Below the pieces are notes generated by a model, which was not told the origin of the DNA, did no database searches, and saw only the letters and a list, made by a program, of their open reading frames with translations. Both the position numbers and the translations under genes were made by a program. From contig JAMXBD010002475.1 of NCBI GenBank assembly GCA_024138025.1, positions 124,001 through 188,000 on the forward strand: a DNA stretch of 64,000 bases, given 5' to 3'. This document shows positions 49,945 through 59,605 of the stretch, piece after piece. The DNA comes from Combretum micranthum. Taxonomy: Eukaryota > Streptophyta > Magnoliopsida > Myrtales > Combretaceae. Numbering within the stretch: position 1 is the stretch's first letter; each line of letters opens with the position of its first letter.

Positions 49945-50797
49945 ATATTCATATTAAGATGGATCATAAAACACTCTTAGTTAATCAAATATGACAACTT
50001 TGCCCTTCACCATGATTTATTTATTTTTATATTACATTAGTTTTACATATTCAAATAATAATATGGCTATATGGTAGATTAATCACATCTTATTTGAAAC
50101 ACAATAAAAAAAATAATTTAAATTTCTATTTGTTTTTAAGTGATAAAGGAGGATATAAATAGCTTATGTGTGTATATATATCAAGATTTCAGTCATGCAA
50201 TTTTTGGGATCCTAATAAGTAATTAATAGTGAAAGAGATAAACCAGTCCCAAAAGAAGAATATCTTTTTGCCCTTTATTATATATGGCCTTCACTCTAAT
50301 TGAGATTATGCATAAAGTAACTCATATGTTAACTTTTCTTAGGAATCATATTCAATTGATAAAAAAGAAAGAAAAAGAAAAAAAAGGAGGTCTTGTCTTA
50401 GCTTGAAAGAATTGTCACAAATCAGTATATATGGTGATGCAAATGTAATAAAGACCTTATCTTGAGGCACACATACATTTTGCACCATGATCTAAAACTT
50501 AGTAAATTTTATTAATGCTGAAGAACATAGTGATTAGTAAAGAATTTATCAGTTCTAAAGAATATAACTTCCAATACTTAATTTAAATGTTACATTAGGA
50601 TTCTCATACGCACCAATATTTGTAACCGAGAACCAAGCAATACAAAGAGAAGTATGGCCAAAAAAGATGAAAAGAAAGAAAAAGGTAAAAGGAGAATATC
50701 CAATTGGCATTAGGGTAAATGATGTGAAAATAATTATTTAAAAGAAATCTCAAAAATTGAACCACAAAAAAAAAAAAAAAAATTCCCTAAAGACAGG
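49945..50797. other. Intergenic, no gene seen
   Basis: AT-rich, with long A runs near 50768-50783. Nothing recognised. Confidence 0.4.
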
Positions 50798-51085
50798 GCA
50801 CTTCAAATTGTATTTTGAAAATACGATTTGATTTTATATCAAAATTGTATCTTCAAATATGATTTCAATAGCGATGAAGTGATAAAATCATATTGCTTTT
50901 GCATGGGAAATATGGGTTCAATTCCTAGTCTTGACAAAAGGGCACTTGGAATTGTGTTTTGAGAACACAATTTTATTTTATATTAAAATCATGTCTTCAA
51001 ATATGATTTTAATGGTGGTGTAGTGGCAATACCCTATTGCTTTCACATGGAAAATCTGGGTTCGATTCGTAGTCTTAACAAAATG
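50798..51085 (+). repeat. Two tandem SINE-like units of about 143 bp
   Basis: Units at about 50798-50940 and 50941-51085 align end to end. Each has a run like ggtggtgtagtggcaatac and later gggttcgattcgtagtc, spaced like tRNA A and B boxes, and each ends gtcttgacaaaa or gtcttaacaaaa. This suggests a tRNA-derived SINE, here duplicated in tandem. An A17 run lies just upstream. Confidence 0.5.
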
Positions 51086-51224
51086 TTGGATGTTATTTTT
51101 TAAAGGAAAAAGATAAAAGGAAAAAAAAAGTCTATTAGGAGTCAAACCTAAATCTTTGTATCCAACGATGAAGTACTTATCACTACACCGTATAAAAGCA
51201 TGTGCTAATACTTTATTTAACTAT

Positions 51225-51636
51225 TTATAGGCTTCATTTCTATAAAAGAAAAGGAAAATAGATATTCCTAAGATCACATGACTAATTAGGAAACACGTAG
51301 AATAGGAAAATCAAATGATTCAAAAATTACAACTAACAAACATAGAATTTAAAAAATATTCAAATACTAAAAATAGCATGGTTTGACAAAAATTATTGAC
51401 ACAACTAAAATGGCAAGTCATAAACACACAAAGCCTTTAGATCACATATGCATGACCTATTTAAAAATTATGAACGAGCAAGAGGCGTCTATTGTAAGCT
51501 GGTCGATCCAACCTCAGCTGACCATCTTGTTCCTGGGTTGGCCTCCTTTGATCTATGTTAGTCTTATTCCATGAATTAATCTCTTATGTTGACAAAAAAT
51601 GAATTTCTTCGAGTCTAGTCTAACATGCTTGTGTCA
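51225..51636 (-). mobile_element. Gypsy element 3' LTR, truncated
   Basis: It matches 57572-58045 (ataggcttcatt, aaatagcatg.tttgacaa, gaatttcttcgagtc). In element orientation it starts tgacacaagc next to a polypurine tract and has a TATA-like gcctataaatag at its other end, where the homology stops. Confidence 0.65.
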
Positions 51637-51651
51637 TTCACCCCTTTCTGG
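51637..51651 (-). promoter_or_regulatory. Gypsy polypurine tract
   Basis: The minus strand reads ccagaaaggggtgaa directly before the LTR start. Confidence 0.5.
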
Positions 51652-51949
51652 AAGGATTCATCATCAAATCTGTTTCATCAAGCTACAAATGTGGCGTGTA
51701 TCTATCTAAAAATGGTCTTGCAAGAAATATGATGCTAGACATACATATTGTCCAATTAATGGGTGGTTAGAGGCTTCTACAAACATAGTACACTTTTTGT
51801 CCTCCTTTTATGACTGTCTTTTTATGCCCACTTGTCTCACAGTGTTCAGTCCCCTACTCCTCGAAATCACTTAACATTAGTGATATATATATATATATAT
51901 ATATACTCTTTAGCCTTCATTGATCTTCATGCTCGTTTGCAGGAATTAA

Positions 51950-52803
51950 TGGTAAAAGAGTAGTTTTCTCATTATCCTTAACAAAAGAATAACGATTCAT
52001 ATGCCCATCGTACTCATAATACCTATCAAACTACAAGGATATCCCAAAAGAATATGTAAAGCTAGAATTGGAACAATATTGCATAAAACTTTGTTTTGAT
52101 ATTGCTCAATGGAAATTAAAGCAAAACCTACTTAGTCACCTTCACCTATCTATAGTAATTAAATCACTACAACTTGTTTGATGCTGGCTGTTTCATAATA
52201 GACAATTCAATTTATCCACTAATACTAGGAACATTTGTGTAACTTCCTGCATCAACAATCATGCTACATGATTTATCATTAACAATGCATTGAGTATGAA
52301 GTACATTTTCTCTTTATTGCTTATCTTCATGCTTTACAACTTTTTCACTCAATACTCATCTAGTGCCATAACAAATGCTTTCCCTTAACTGGTGGCTCTT
52401 CCTCATCACTAACATCCTCTAGTGGTGGCATTATCACTGCCACTTTCAGACTCTATCTTCCCATTATCATACATAATTATAACCGTTTATTAAGACACAA
52501 AGATGCTACATGGCCAACAACATCACGTTTGGAAAAATTCAAATCACAATTTTGAGTAAGTGTTTTAGAGTTATCTTTCTTTTAATCCAGTACTTCCCCT
52601 TTCCATGTATTTGTCATTAGGTCTGCTTTACAATCATGTCGGTCCTTTTTCTTCTTACTCATTCCTAACAAATTACTATTCTCACATTGTCCTTTCAACC
52701 TCAATGCCACATGATACATCCTCTCCAATTCTGGATAATGTTTTAACTTTTCCTGATGTGCAATATTTGCATTTAACCTAGTTAAGAATTTGGCCATCGT
52801 CAA
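51950..52803 (-). pseudogene. Ty3/gypsy gag-protease remnant
   Basis: Minus-strand order: gag C-terminal part (MTMAKFLTRLNANIAHQEKL, YPELERMYHVALRLK) at 52803-52660; a zinc-knuckle remnant with CDL and GHVASLCLNKR near 52550-52490; an acidic linker; and a protease-like VNDKSCSMIVDAGSYTNV near 52290-52240. The D-A-G-S-Y-T-N pattern corresponds to the gypsy protease active site. Stops and shifts break it, and RT, RNase H and integrase are absent. Confidence 0.75.
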
Positions 52804-52805
52804 TT

Positions 52806-55643
52806 CAATGATTTCATAATTATAGAAGACCGTGAAGTTCCAATGTGAAACGGCAACTCAGCAAGTGTGCAAGGAATTACAAGTGTAGATCTTTATTTCA
52901 CATTCGAAAAATAGTTTAGTCTAATGAATGTATTATATGTACTAGATATGAAAAAGAGTCTAGAATATGTAGGTTTGCTATGTAAGAAGGGATTCAAAGT
53001 TGTAATTGAGTCGGACAAGTTTGTACTCATGAAAGGGGATCTATATGTAGGGAAGGAATATGCTTGTGATGGAATGTTTAAATTAAGTATTGACATGAAT
53101 AAAGTGAATGATTTTGTTTATTTTGTTGACTCTTATAATTTATGGCATGCTAGATTAGAACACATTAATTTGCAAACCATGAAATATATGAATAGAAATG
53201 GGTATGTAAAATTAATTGACATAGAGAACATAAAAAAGTGTGAAATTTGTATTCAAGCCAAAATCACCAAGAAACCCTTTTCTCATATAGAAAGAAAACT
53301 CATATTCTTGATTAATTCATAGTGATATATGTGAGTTAAATAGACGTTGAACTAGAGGAGGAAAAAAATACTTTATAACATTCATTGATGATAGTTCAAG
53401 ATTTACCTATGTATATTTATTAAAGCATAAAGATGAAGCATTTGAGTCTTTCAAATGCTAAGTAGAAGTATATACATAATAAAATAATCAAATGTTTACA
53501 TAGTGATAGAGGAAGTGAATAATTTTCAAATGAATTTCATAAATTTTGTGAAGAAAATGGAATTGTGCATCAATGTATTACTCCCTATACACCTCATAAT
53601 GGATTAGCGGAACGTAAAAATTGAACATTAATAGACATGACTAATTCACTAATCATTAATTTCAAATTTCTTTTTAATTTATGGGGAGAAGCCTTGTTGA
53701 CTTCATGTTATATTTTGAATAGAATTTTATCCCAAACTTTAGGATTAGCCATATGAAAAATGGAAAGGAAGAAAACCAAATATTGAATATTTTAAAGTGT
53801 AGGGTGTATAGCCTACTATAGTGTTTTTTATTCAAAAATGTCAAAGTTAGGTACTAGAACCTTAAAAGGAATATTTGTAGGATATGCACAAAATTCTAAA
53901 TGATATAGAATATTAGATCTGAAATCCAACTTTATAATTGAAACTAGAGATGTATAATTCTTGGAAAACAAGTTCCAATGTGATTAAGTTGCCAATAAAA
54001 TCACACAACAAGATACTAATACAAGAAGCTCTATAAAAACTAATAATGTGGAAATCAATGAAGAATCTATAAAAGAGCTAGAAGAAGTAAAAGGATAAGG
54101 AGAAGTAAAAGTTTAGATCATGAATTTATTGATTCTCAAGCTCTTAGTTTTTTAGTGGAAGGCAATAGAGATTCTGTGTTTTGTAAAATTCATTTTATAG
54201 TTAGTACAGATATTGATCCCAAAACATACCATGAAGCTATGACTTATCGTGATGCAGCCTTTTGAAAAGAGACAATAAATGATGAAATGGATTCTCTATT
54301 ATCTAATAATACTTGGATTTTAGTTGATTTACCTCAAGTATCTAAGGTAATTCATTGTAAGTGGGTATTTAGATGTAAATATAATTCAGATGGTTCTTTG
54401 CAAACTTTTAAAGAAAGATTAGTAGCTAAAGGATTCAAGCAATGGGAGGGAATTGATTATTTTGATAAAAGTGTTGTTGGCCATTACTTCTAGTTGCAAA
54501 TTATATGTGCATCAAATGGACGTCAAAACAGCTTTTCTAAATGGTGACCTTAAAGAAGAAGTATATATGGAACAATTGAATGGCTTTGTGCTTTCCAGAA
54601 ATGAAAGGAAAGCTTTCAAATTAATTGAATTATTTTATGGACTTAAACAAGCTTCAAAATAATGGCATGAGAAGTATGATAGTATTGTCTTGACAAATAT
54701 TTTTGTTCATAATAGTGTTGATGAATACATTTATTCAAAATTTACAAATAAATATGGTGTTATTATTTGTTTGTATGTTGATGATTTGTTGTTTTTTAAG
54801 AACAAATATGATTGGAATAAATGAGACCAAGAAACATCTTACTTCACAATTTAAAATGAAAGATTTAAATGAAGTAGATACAATATTGAGCATTAAAATA
54901 TTGTAACAAAATAAGAACACTGTGTTAACATAATCACATTATATTGAAAAAGGTTCTTGAAAAGTTTAAACACTTAGTAAAGAAAAAATATACAACTCCT
55001 TATGATCCTCATATTAAATTACAAAAGAACACAGAAGAGCAATAGCATAGTTAAAATATGCTAGTGCTATAGTGAGTTTAATGTATGCATTGCATTGCAC
55101 TAGACCTAATATTGCATATGTTGTGTTCAAGTTGTCAAGATTTACAAGTAATCCTAGTATTGAACATTAGAAAACTATATCTAAAATATTTGGTTATTTG
55201 AAGAAAACAATGAATTTTGGATTAGTCTATGGTAACTTTCCAAATATATTAGAATGTTATTTAGATGCAAGTTAGAGAGTAAATGCTACTGATAGAAGTT
55301 TAACTTCTAGATGGATATTTGCCTTAGGGGTGGAGCCATGAGTTGCGCTTTAAAGAAATAGACATGCGTAACTCACTTACCATTGGAAGCTAAGTTTATA
55401 ACACTTATAACAATAGACAGAGAGAGGTGGAATGGCTTAGAATCCATTTCGATCTTTTGTGATGGTGAAGCAACTATGTCTCAAGCCTATTATAAAATTT
55501 ACAATGGAAAGTCTAGACACATAGGATTGAGACATGAATATTTAAGAGAATTAATAAGGAGCGGAGTTATAACCATTACCTATGTTAAGACTAATGATAA
55601 CTTGGTAGATCCTTTAACAAAAGAATTATCTAGAGATCTGTAG
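52806..55643 (+). pseudogene. RT4 Ty1/copia polyprotein, 5'-truncated and decayed
   Basis: It begins abruptly in the protease/pre-integrase region (GNGNSASVQG, then MNVLYVLDMKKSLEYV at 52924). Next come the zinc-binding pre-integrase (HARLEHINLQTMKYM, CEICIQAK), integrase pieces (HSDICELN, FITFIDDSSRFTYVY, TPHNGLAERKN), RT (CKWVFRCKYNSDGSLQTF, MDVKTAFLNGDLKEE, YVDDLL near 54770) and RNase H (KSRHIGLRHEYLRELI; final LTKELSRDL). Gag is missing. Stops replace Gln or Arg in places (NGLAERKN*, QASK*WH, T*SHYIEK). The missing 5' end abuts an antiparallel gypsy remnant at about 52805. Confidence 0.88.
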
Positions 55644-56160
55644 TCTTAAATTCTTATAGTTAGAAATGATGGGAACCCTACCTAATTTTAACACATCACT
55701 AGTTTCAAGGTTTAAAGGTAAAAATAAGTCATTACTAACTAAGTGTACTATAAGTACTACAAGTTAAAAGAGGATGAGACGTGGTAAACATCTCTTAATG
55801 GATAGATATTATATCTAAATTAATTTGTTTGATGTGTTCCACCTATTTGAACATAGGAGTGGTGCTCCTAATAAAAGCTTAAGGAGTTTACTTTTGTAAA
55901 TGTTCAAGAAACTGGATTAGCAGATGGCCTTTAACATGCTATGATAAACCCACTATTTGAATGTGAACTTGTTTATGTGTATCAAATCTCTAGTTATGAT
56001 AAATAGCTTGGAAGTTCAAAGCAATAAGATACTTATCACCCGGTTACATCTTTGAGAATTCATACTAAGGAATAATTCAAATCTGACGATATTATTCTTT
56101 AAGAATAATCATGGAGGTATTTTTATGTGTATATACATAATCGAAAATCTACTGAGGGAT
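55644..56160 (+). other. RT4 3' untranslated region
   Basis: Non-coding stretch between the end of pol and the LTR-like start. It ends actgagggat, a weak polypurine tract. Confidence 0.5.
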
Positions 56161-56800
56161 TGTGGAAATAGATTTTCAATTATATAATCTATAATATAGA
56201 TCATCTACTTAAAATAAAGAAGAAGAATGAAATAAAATTATTGTATTCATGACAAGCACGATCGTGATCAAGGCCGTGGTGAGGAGATCAAGGGTTGTAT
56301 CATGGTTGTGTTTAGGACAACCATGGAGATCATAGGTCGTATCACCACCGTGATTAGGATAACCATGAAGATCACGGGCTATCACAACCGTGATCATTGA
56401 TCTAGCTAGCATAGTGACTTTCATTGGCTTGATCACGCCCGTGATCTTCACTGCCATATTCTTAATTTTATTTCAACAGTTATTTTTTTGAAAAATTGCA
56501 ACTTTGATTGATTTCTTAAAGAGTTTTACGTATTTGGGTTGCGTCTATTCGTGATGATAGTTCAAGTTAATTAATAACTAACTAAATTATAATCCAAATT
56601 ATGCAACCCATGTTCAAATAATGTGACTTTTAAAGAAAGTTGTGATAGTTGGAATATCTAGTCATTATATAAAATGTGTTTCATCTAGAAGAAAAATATT
56701 ATAATGATTATTAGAATTCTTCTCTTTATTTTTCCTCTTTTCTTAGCAAAATACATATACACATATATCTCAATTTCTTTTAAGCGTGGTTTGATATTTG
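56161..56800 (+). mobile_element. RT4 3' LTR (approximate)
   Basis: It starts tgtggaaatag after the purine-rich actgagggat. It contains imperfect tandem units at about 56320-56395 (ggacaaccatggagatca and ggataaccatgaagatca, each followed by cgtatcac- or ctatcac-type words). There is no 5' partner in the window, so the right end is a guess. A minus-strand frame at 56209-56457 only reflects these repeats. Confidence 0.45.
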
Positions 56801-57220
56801 AATATTTGCTATTTAAGTATTAAGACTTAGTTGTATCATGGGGAATTTCGTAAAATATCTCTTATAACAAACTTTGTATAAGAGGCTAAATTCTCTATGG
56901 AAAGCGATATCATTCATGCTTCTAAAGTCAATCTTATTTGCAACTTGTTTCTTTAAGCCCCTTTTATTAGTTTTAAAACTTAACATCCTTCTTTATAGAT
57001 TCCAAACTAGTTTAGATAACTTTAATATGACTCACCGATTTGTTATTGTGTGCATCAAGGTATCCATCCTAGTCTCTACACTATACTTCTATTCCATCGT
57101 ATGTGACTTTTGTAGCATATCAAGCAACAAAATAATATATATAATATATTATATGTACAACTTTAATTGATGTTTAGATAATCACCCTCAAATTGAAGGG
57201 TTGTGACTCGTAGAAGTCTT
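56801..57220. other. Junction between RT4 and gypsy remnant, nothing identified
   Basis: AT-rich. The plus-strand frame at 56874-57170 has no recognisable domain. The N-terminal half of gypsy gag, expected here on the minus strand, is not visible. Confidence 0.4.
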
Positions 57221-57232
57221 CCTTTGATACCA
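57221..57232 (-). promoter_or_regulatory. Gypsy primer-binding site, tRNA-iMet type
   Basis: The minus strand reads tggtatcaaagg, at the inner edge of the right-hand LTR. Confidence 0.6.
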
Positions 57233-58045
57233 AATTTAACGATGTGTGCTTGACGCATGCGAAAGTACTAGACTCTAAGAATTGTTAGTGTACCTTGACA
57301 TATTAAAATGTCTAACCTAGAATTAGAGTGATATATATAACTTGATCTTATCATTGAGAATCTCACAAACCATGGTATGATTGAATGACAAACCTCGATC
57401 CATAAAATTTAATAGTCAAGAACCTTGGTATATGTAAGGTGAATACCATATGAATTGAAAGCTTGATAAGTTCTATGCTCTTAAAAGAGCCTAAGACAAA
57501 ATAATTCCTTTAAAAGAAAACTCAATAATAATTTCATAAATTGAATTATCTTACATAGATAGTAGTAAGCCTAATTATAGGCTTCATTCTCATACGAAAA
57601 AAGAAAAATAAATAATCCTAAGAGAACATGACTAATCAGGAAACACGTTCAATATAAAAGATTACATGACTTAAAAATGGAGACTAACAAGCACATAGAC
57701 TTCCAAAAAAATCCAAATGCTAAAAATAGCATGCTTTGACAAGATTACTCGCAAGACTAAAATAGAAAGCCATAAACACATGGAACCTTTGGATCACATA
57801 TGAGCAGAGCATTTGAAAATTACGAACGAGCATGGGGTGGTCATCAATAGCTGGTCGAACCATTCCTGATCGATTGGTTCTCCACTTGTCTAGTGGCTTC
57901 AATTACTCCAAGCCGTCTTGGTGCATCTCACTTCTTGGTTGGCTTCCTCGGATGCATGCTAGCCTTGATTTTTTGTCTTGTTCCGCAAATTAATCTACTG
58001 AGTTGATGGACAATGAATTTCTTCGAGTCCAGACTGAGGTGCTCA
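57233..58045 (-). mobile_element. Gypsy element 5' LTR
   Basis: About 0.81 kb. The part from 57572 to 58045 matches the left LTR at 51225-51636. In element orientation it starts tgagcacctcag and runs to the primer-binding site. The inner terminus next to the PBS is degenerate (no clean CA). Confidence 0.6.
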
Positions 58046-58553
58046 CGTTAAGAAGGATAGAAAATCACTTTTGCAATCGTTAAATTAATACTATAACACA
58101 ACCAAGTGAAGTAGTGTAAAACTTCTCGATCACATGATAATCTCAAGCCTGATTTAGATAAATATATATAAGTTTTATTGTTGAGGTTTGCATTCATCTC
58201 AATTCAGTTTCTATAAAATATTGTTGTTAATTTCAATTTGTTAAAACTTGTTAGATATTAGAATTATGAGCTATTGAACAATTATAGGACTAAACTTCGC
58301 TGAAAAAACTAAGTTTAGTTTTAAATTCAGCTCAATTATAATAATATCAATTTTCAATATATATTGAGTCGAGTTAGAAGAATATCCGAAGCTATATGGG
58401 CCATTTTAGAGCATGAAGTACTTCACATAATAAAAAAGAAAGAAAAATAAGGTTAAAAGCGAATTTAGTGATATATAATTCATATAAATAGATACAATTA
58501 CAAAAATAAAGAGGGGTCAGCTACGAAAATAGTATTCATTTTTGTAATGTCAG
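58046..58553. other. Intergenic, no gene seen
   Basis: AT-rich DNA downstream of PME-B. Confidence 0.4.
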
Positions 58554-59396
58554 TTAAACAGAGAGGCCTGCTTCGAAAGCTATCCCAGTTAAGGGCAGCC
58601 ACGACGATCCAGATAGGGTCTGTTTGTTTTGGCTTTTTTCCAACAGATACAGATACTTTTTCAAACTTTTTGCTAATAAATTATTTATCAAAAAATAGAT
58701 ATAGATAAAAAAAATTGACAGTTCTCATCAAAAGATCAAATAAAACAAATATAGATAAAATTTAGATGCAAATTAGATATATTTACTAGCTTCAATGGGG
58801 GAGGTTACGTTCCGATTGCCCGGCCACCGGACGCGTTGGCTGAGAGTCGAGCCAGGACCATAGTTCTTATACTCTCCATAGTAAAGGGTGTCAAGGGCAA
58901 AAGTGCCATTCCACTCGAGCCAACCCCCAGGGCGAACATGATCGCCAATGTAGGATTGCATGTATACACTCCTAGAGTATAGTCCCCATGGACGGCCCAA
59001 ATACGTTTGGAAACTGTGACTGGCTGCTTGGAGATCCCGGGTGACTAGGATCCGACAGGCATGGATCGAGATACCCGTGTTTTGATTCGGGTCTCTTCGG
59101 TTCTGCGCTGTGATGGTGTCTTTTGCATGGCCATGGCTTTTTCGCATAGAGGTTGCAATTTTGTAACACAACAGCTGCATTTCCAAATACGAAGTCGACC
59201 GTCCCGTAGATGTTGCAATCTCGATGAAATTGACGATTGGAGTGGACATAAAGGGTGTCCTGATAACTGATAATGTTGCAACCGTAGACCACTGCGTGGT
59301 CGGCCAAAACACGAAGTGCCACTGCTTGGTGCTTCTCTGGTCCGACCCTATTGTCAAATGTAAGGTCCTTAGCGATAAAACCGGCTCCAGTAGCAG
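58554..59396 (-). pseudogene. PME-B: pectin methylesterase last exon only, split by a MITE
   Basis: The minus strand from 59396 matches PME-A exon 3, starting after an acceptor-like gcatgtag with [16 protein letters not shown]. The catalytic signatures QAVALRV, YQDTLY, DFVFGNA and LGRPW are present, then YYGEYKNYGPGSTL. Two single-base frame breaks lie near 59138 (after LYAKKP) and 59122 (QK/D). After EASKY (58775) the frame runs into a MITE; the true tail, GSSWLPLTGIAF to a stop at 58554-58556, resumes beyond it at 58613. Some 20 coding bases (TVREFI in PME-A) are lost at the junction. Exons 1 and 2 are not found up to the window end. A remnant with no expected enzyme function. Confidence 0.9.
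58616..58772 (-). mobile_element. Tourist-like MITE inserted in PME-B exon 3
   Basis: Bounded on the right-strand side by caaacagaccc and lying exactly between the two halves of the PME-B 3' coding sequence. Reversed, it matches 42423-42652 (ttttttttatctatat, aaaaagtatct, acagaccc or acggaccc end). The other end is truncated. Confidence 0.7.
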
Positions 59397-59605
59397 CTAC
59401 ATGCAATGTAATAGAACACATCCAATCAACCTACATTTGCCTTAGCTTGCTTTAAGTGAACTTACTAATGGAAATATAGTCTTAAAAAATATGAAAGAAA
59501 AAAAATTGCAAGAACCCGGTCAGTTACATGATAGAAAGTAAAAAAATAATAAAGTAAATTTTTACCGTAAAAATTATCATTGCTAATTTTTTATTATAAA
59601 AAATG

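Noticed and set aside
49048..49994. Plus-strand open frames with GC-rich codons
   Set aside because: They lie in probable solo LTRs; the higher GC is LTR composition and none has a recognisable domain.
50798..51085. tRNA genes in tandem
   Set aside because: The B-box-like words are there but no acceptor stem or anticodon arm can be built.
56209..56457. Minus-strand open frame with repeated HGYPNH/HGCPKH
   Set aside because: Produced by the imperfect tandem units of the RT4 LTR; no start context or domain.
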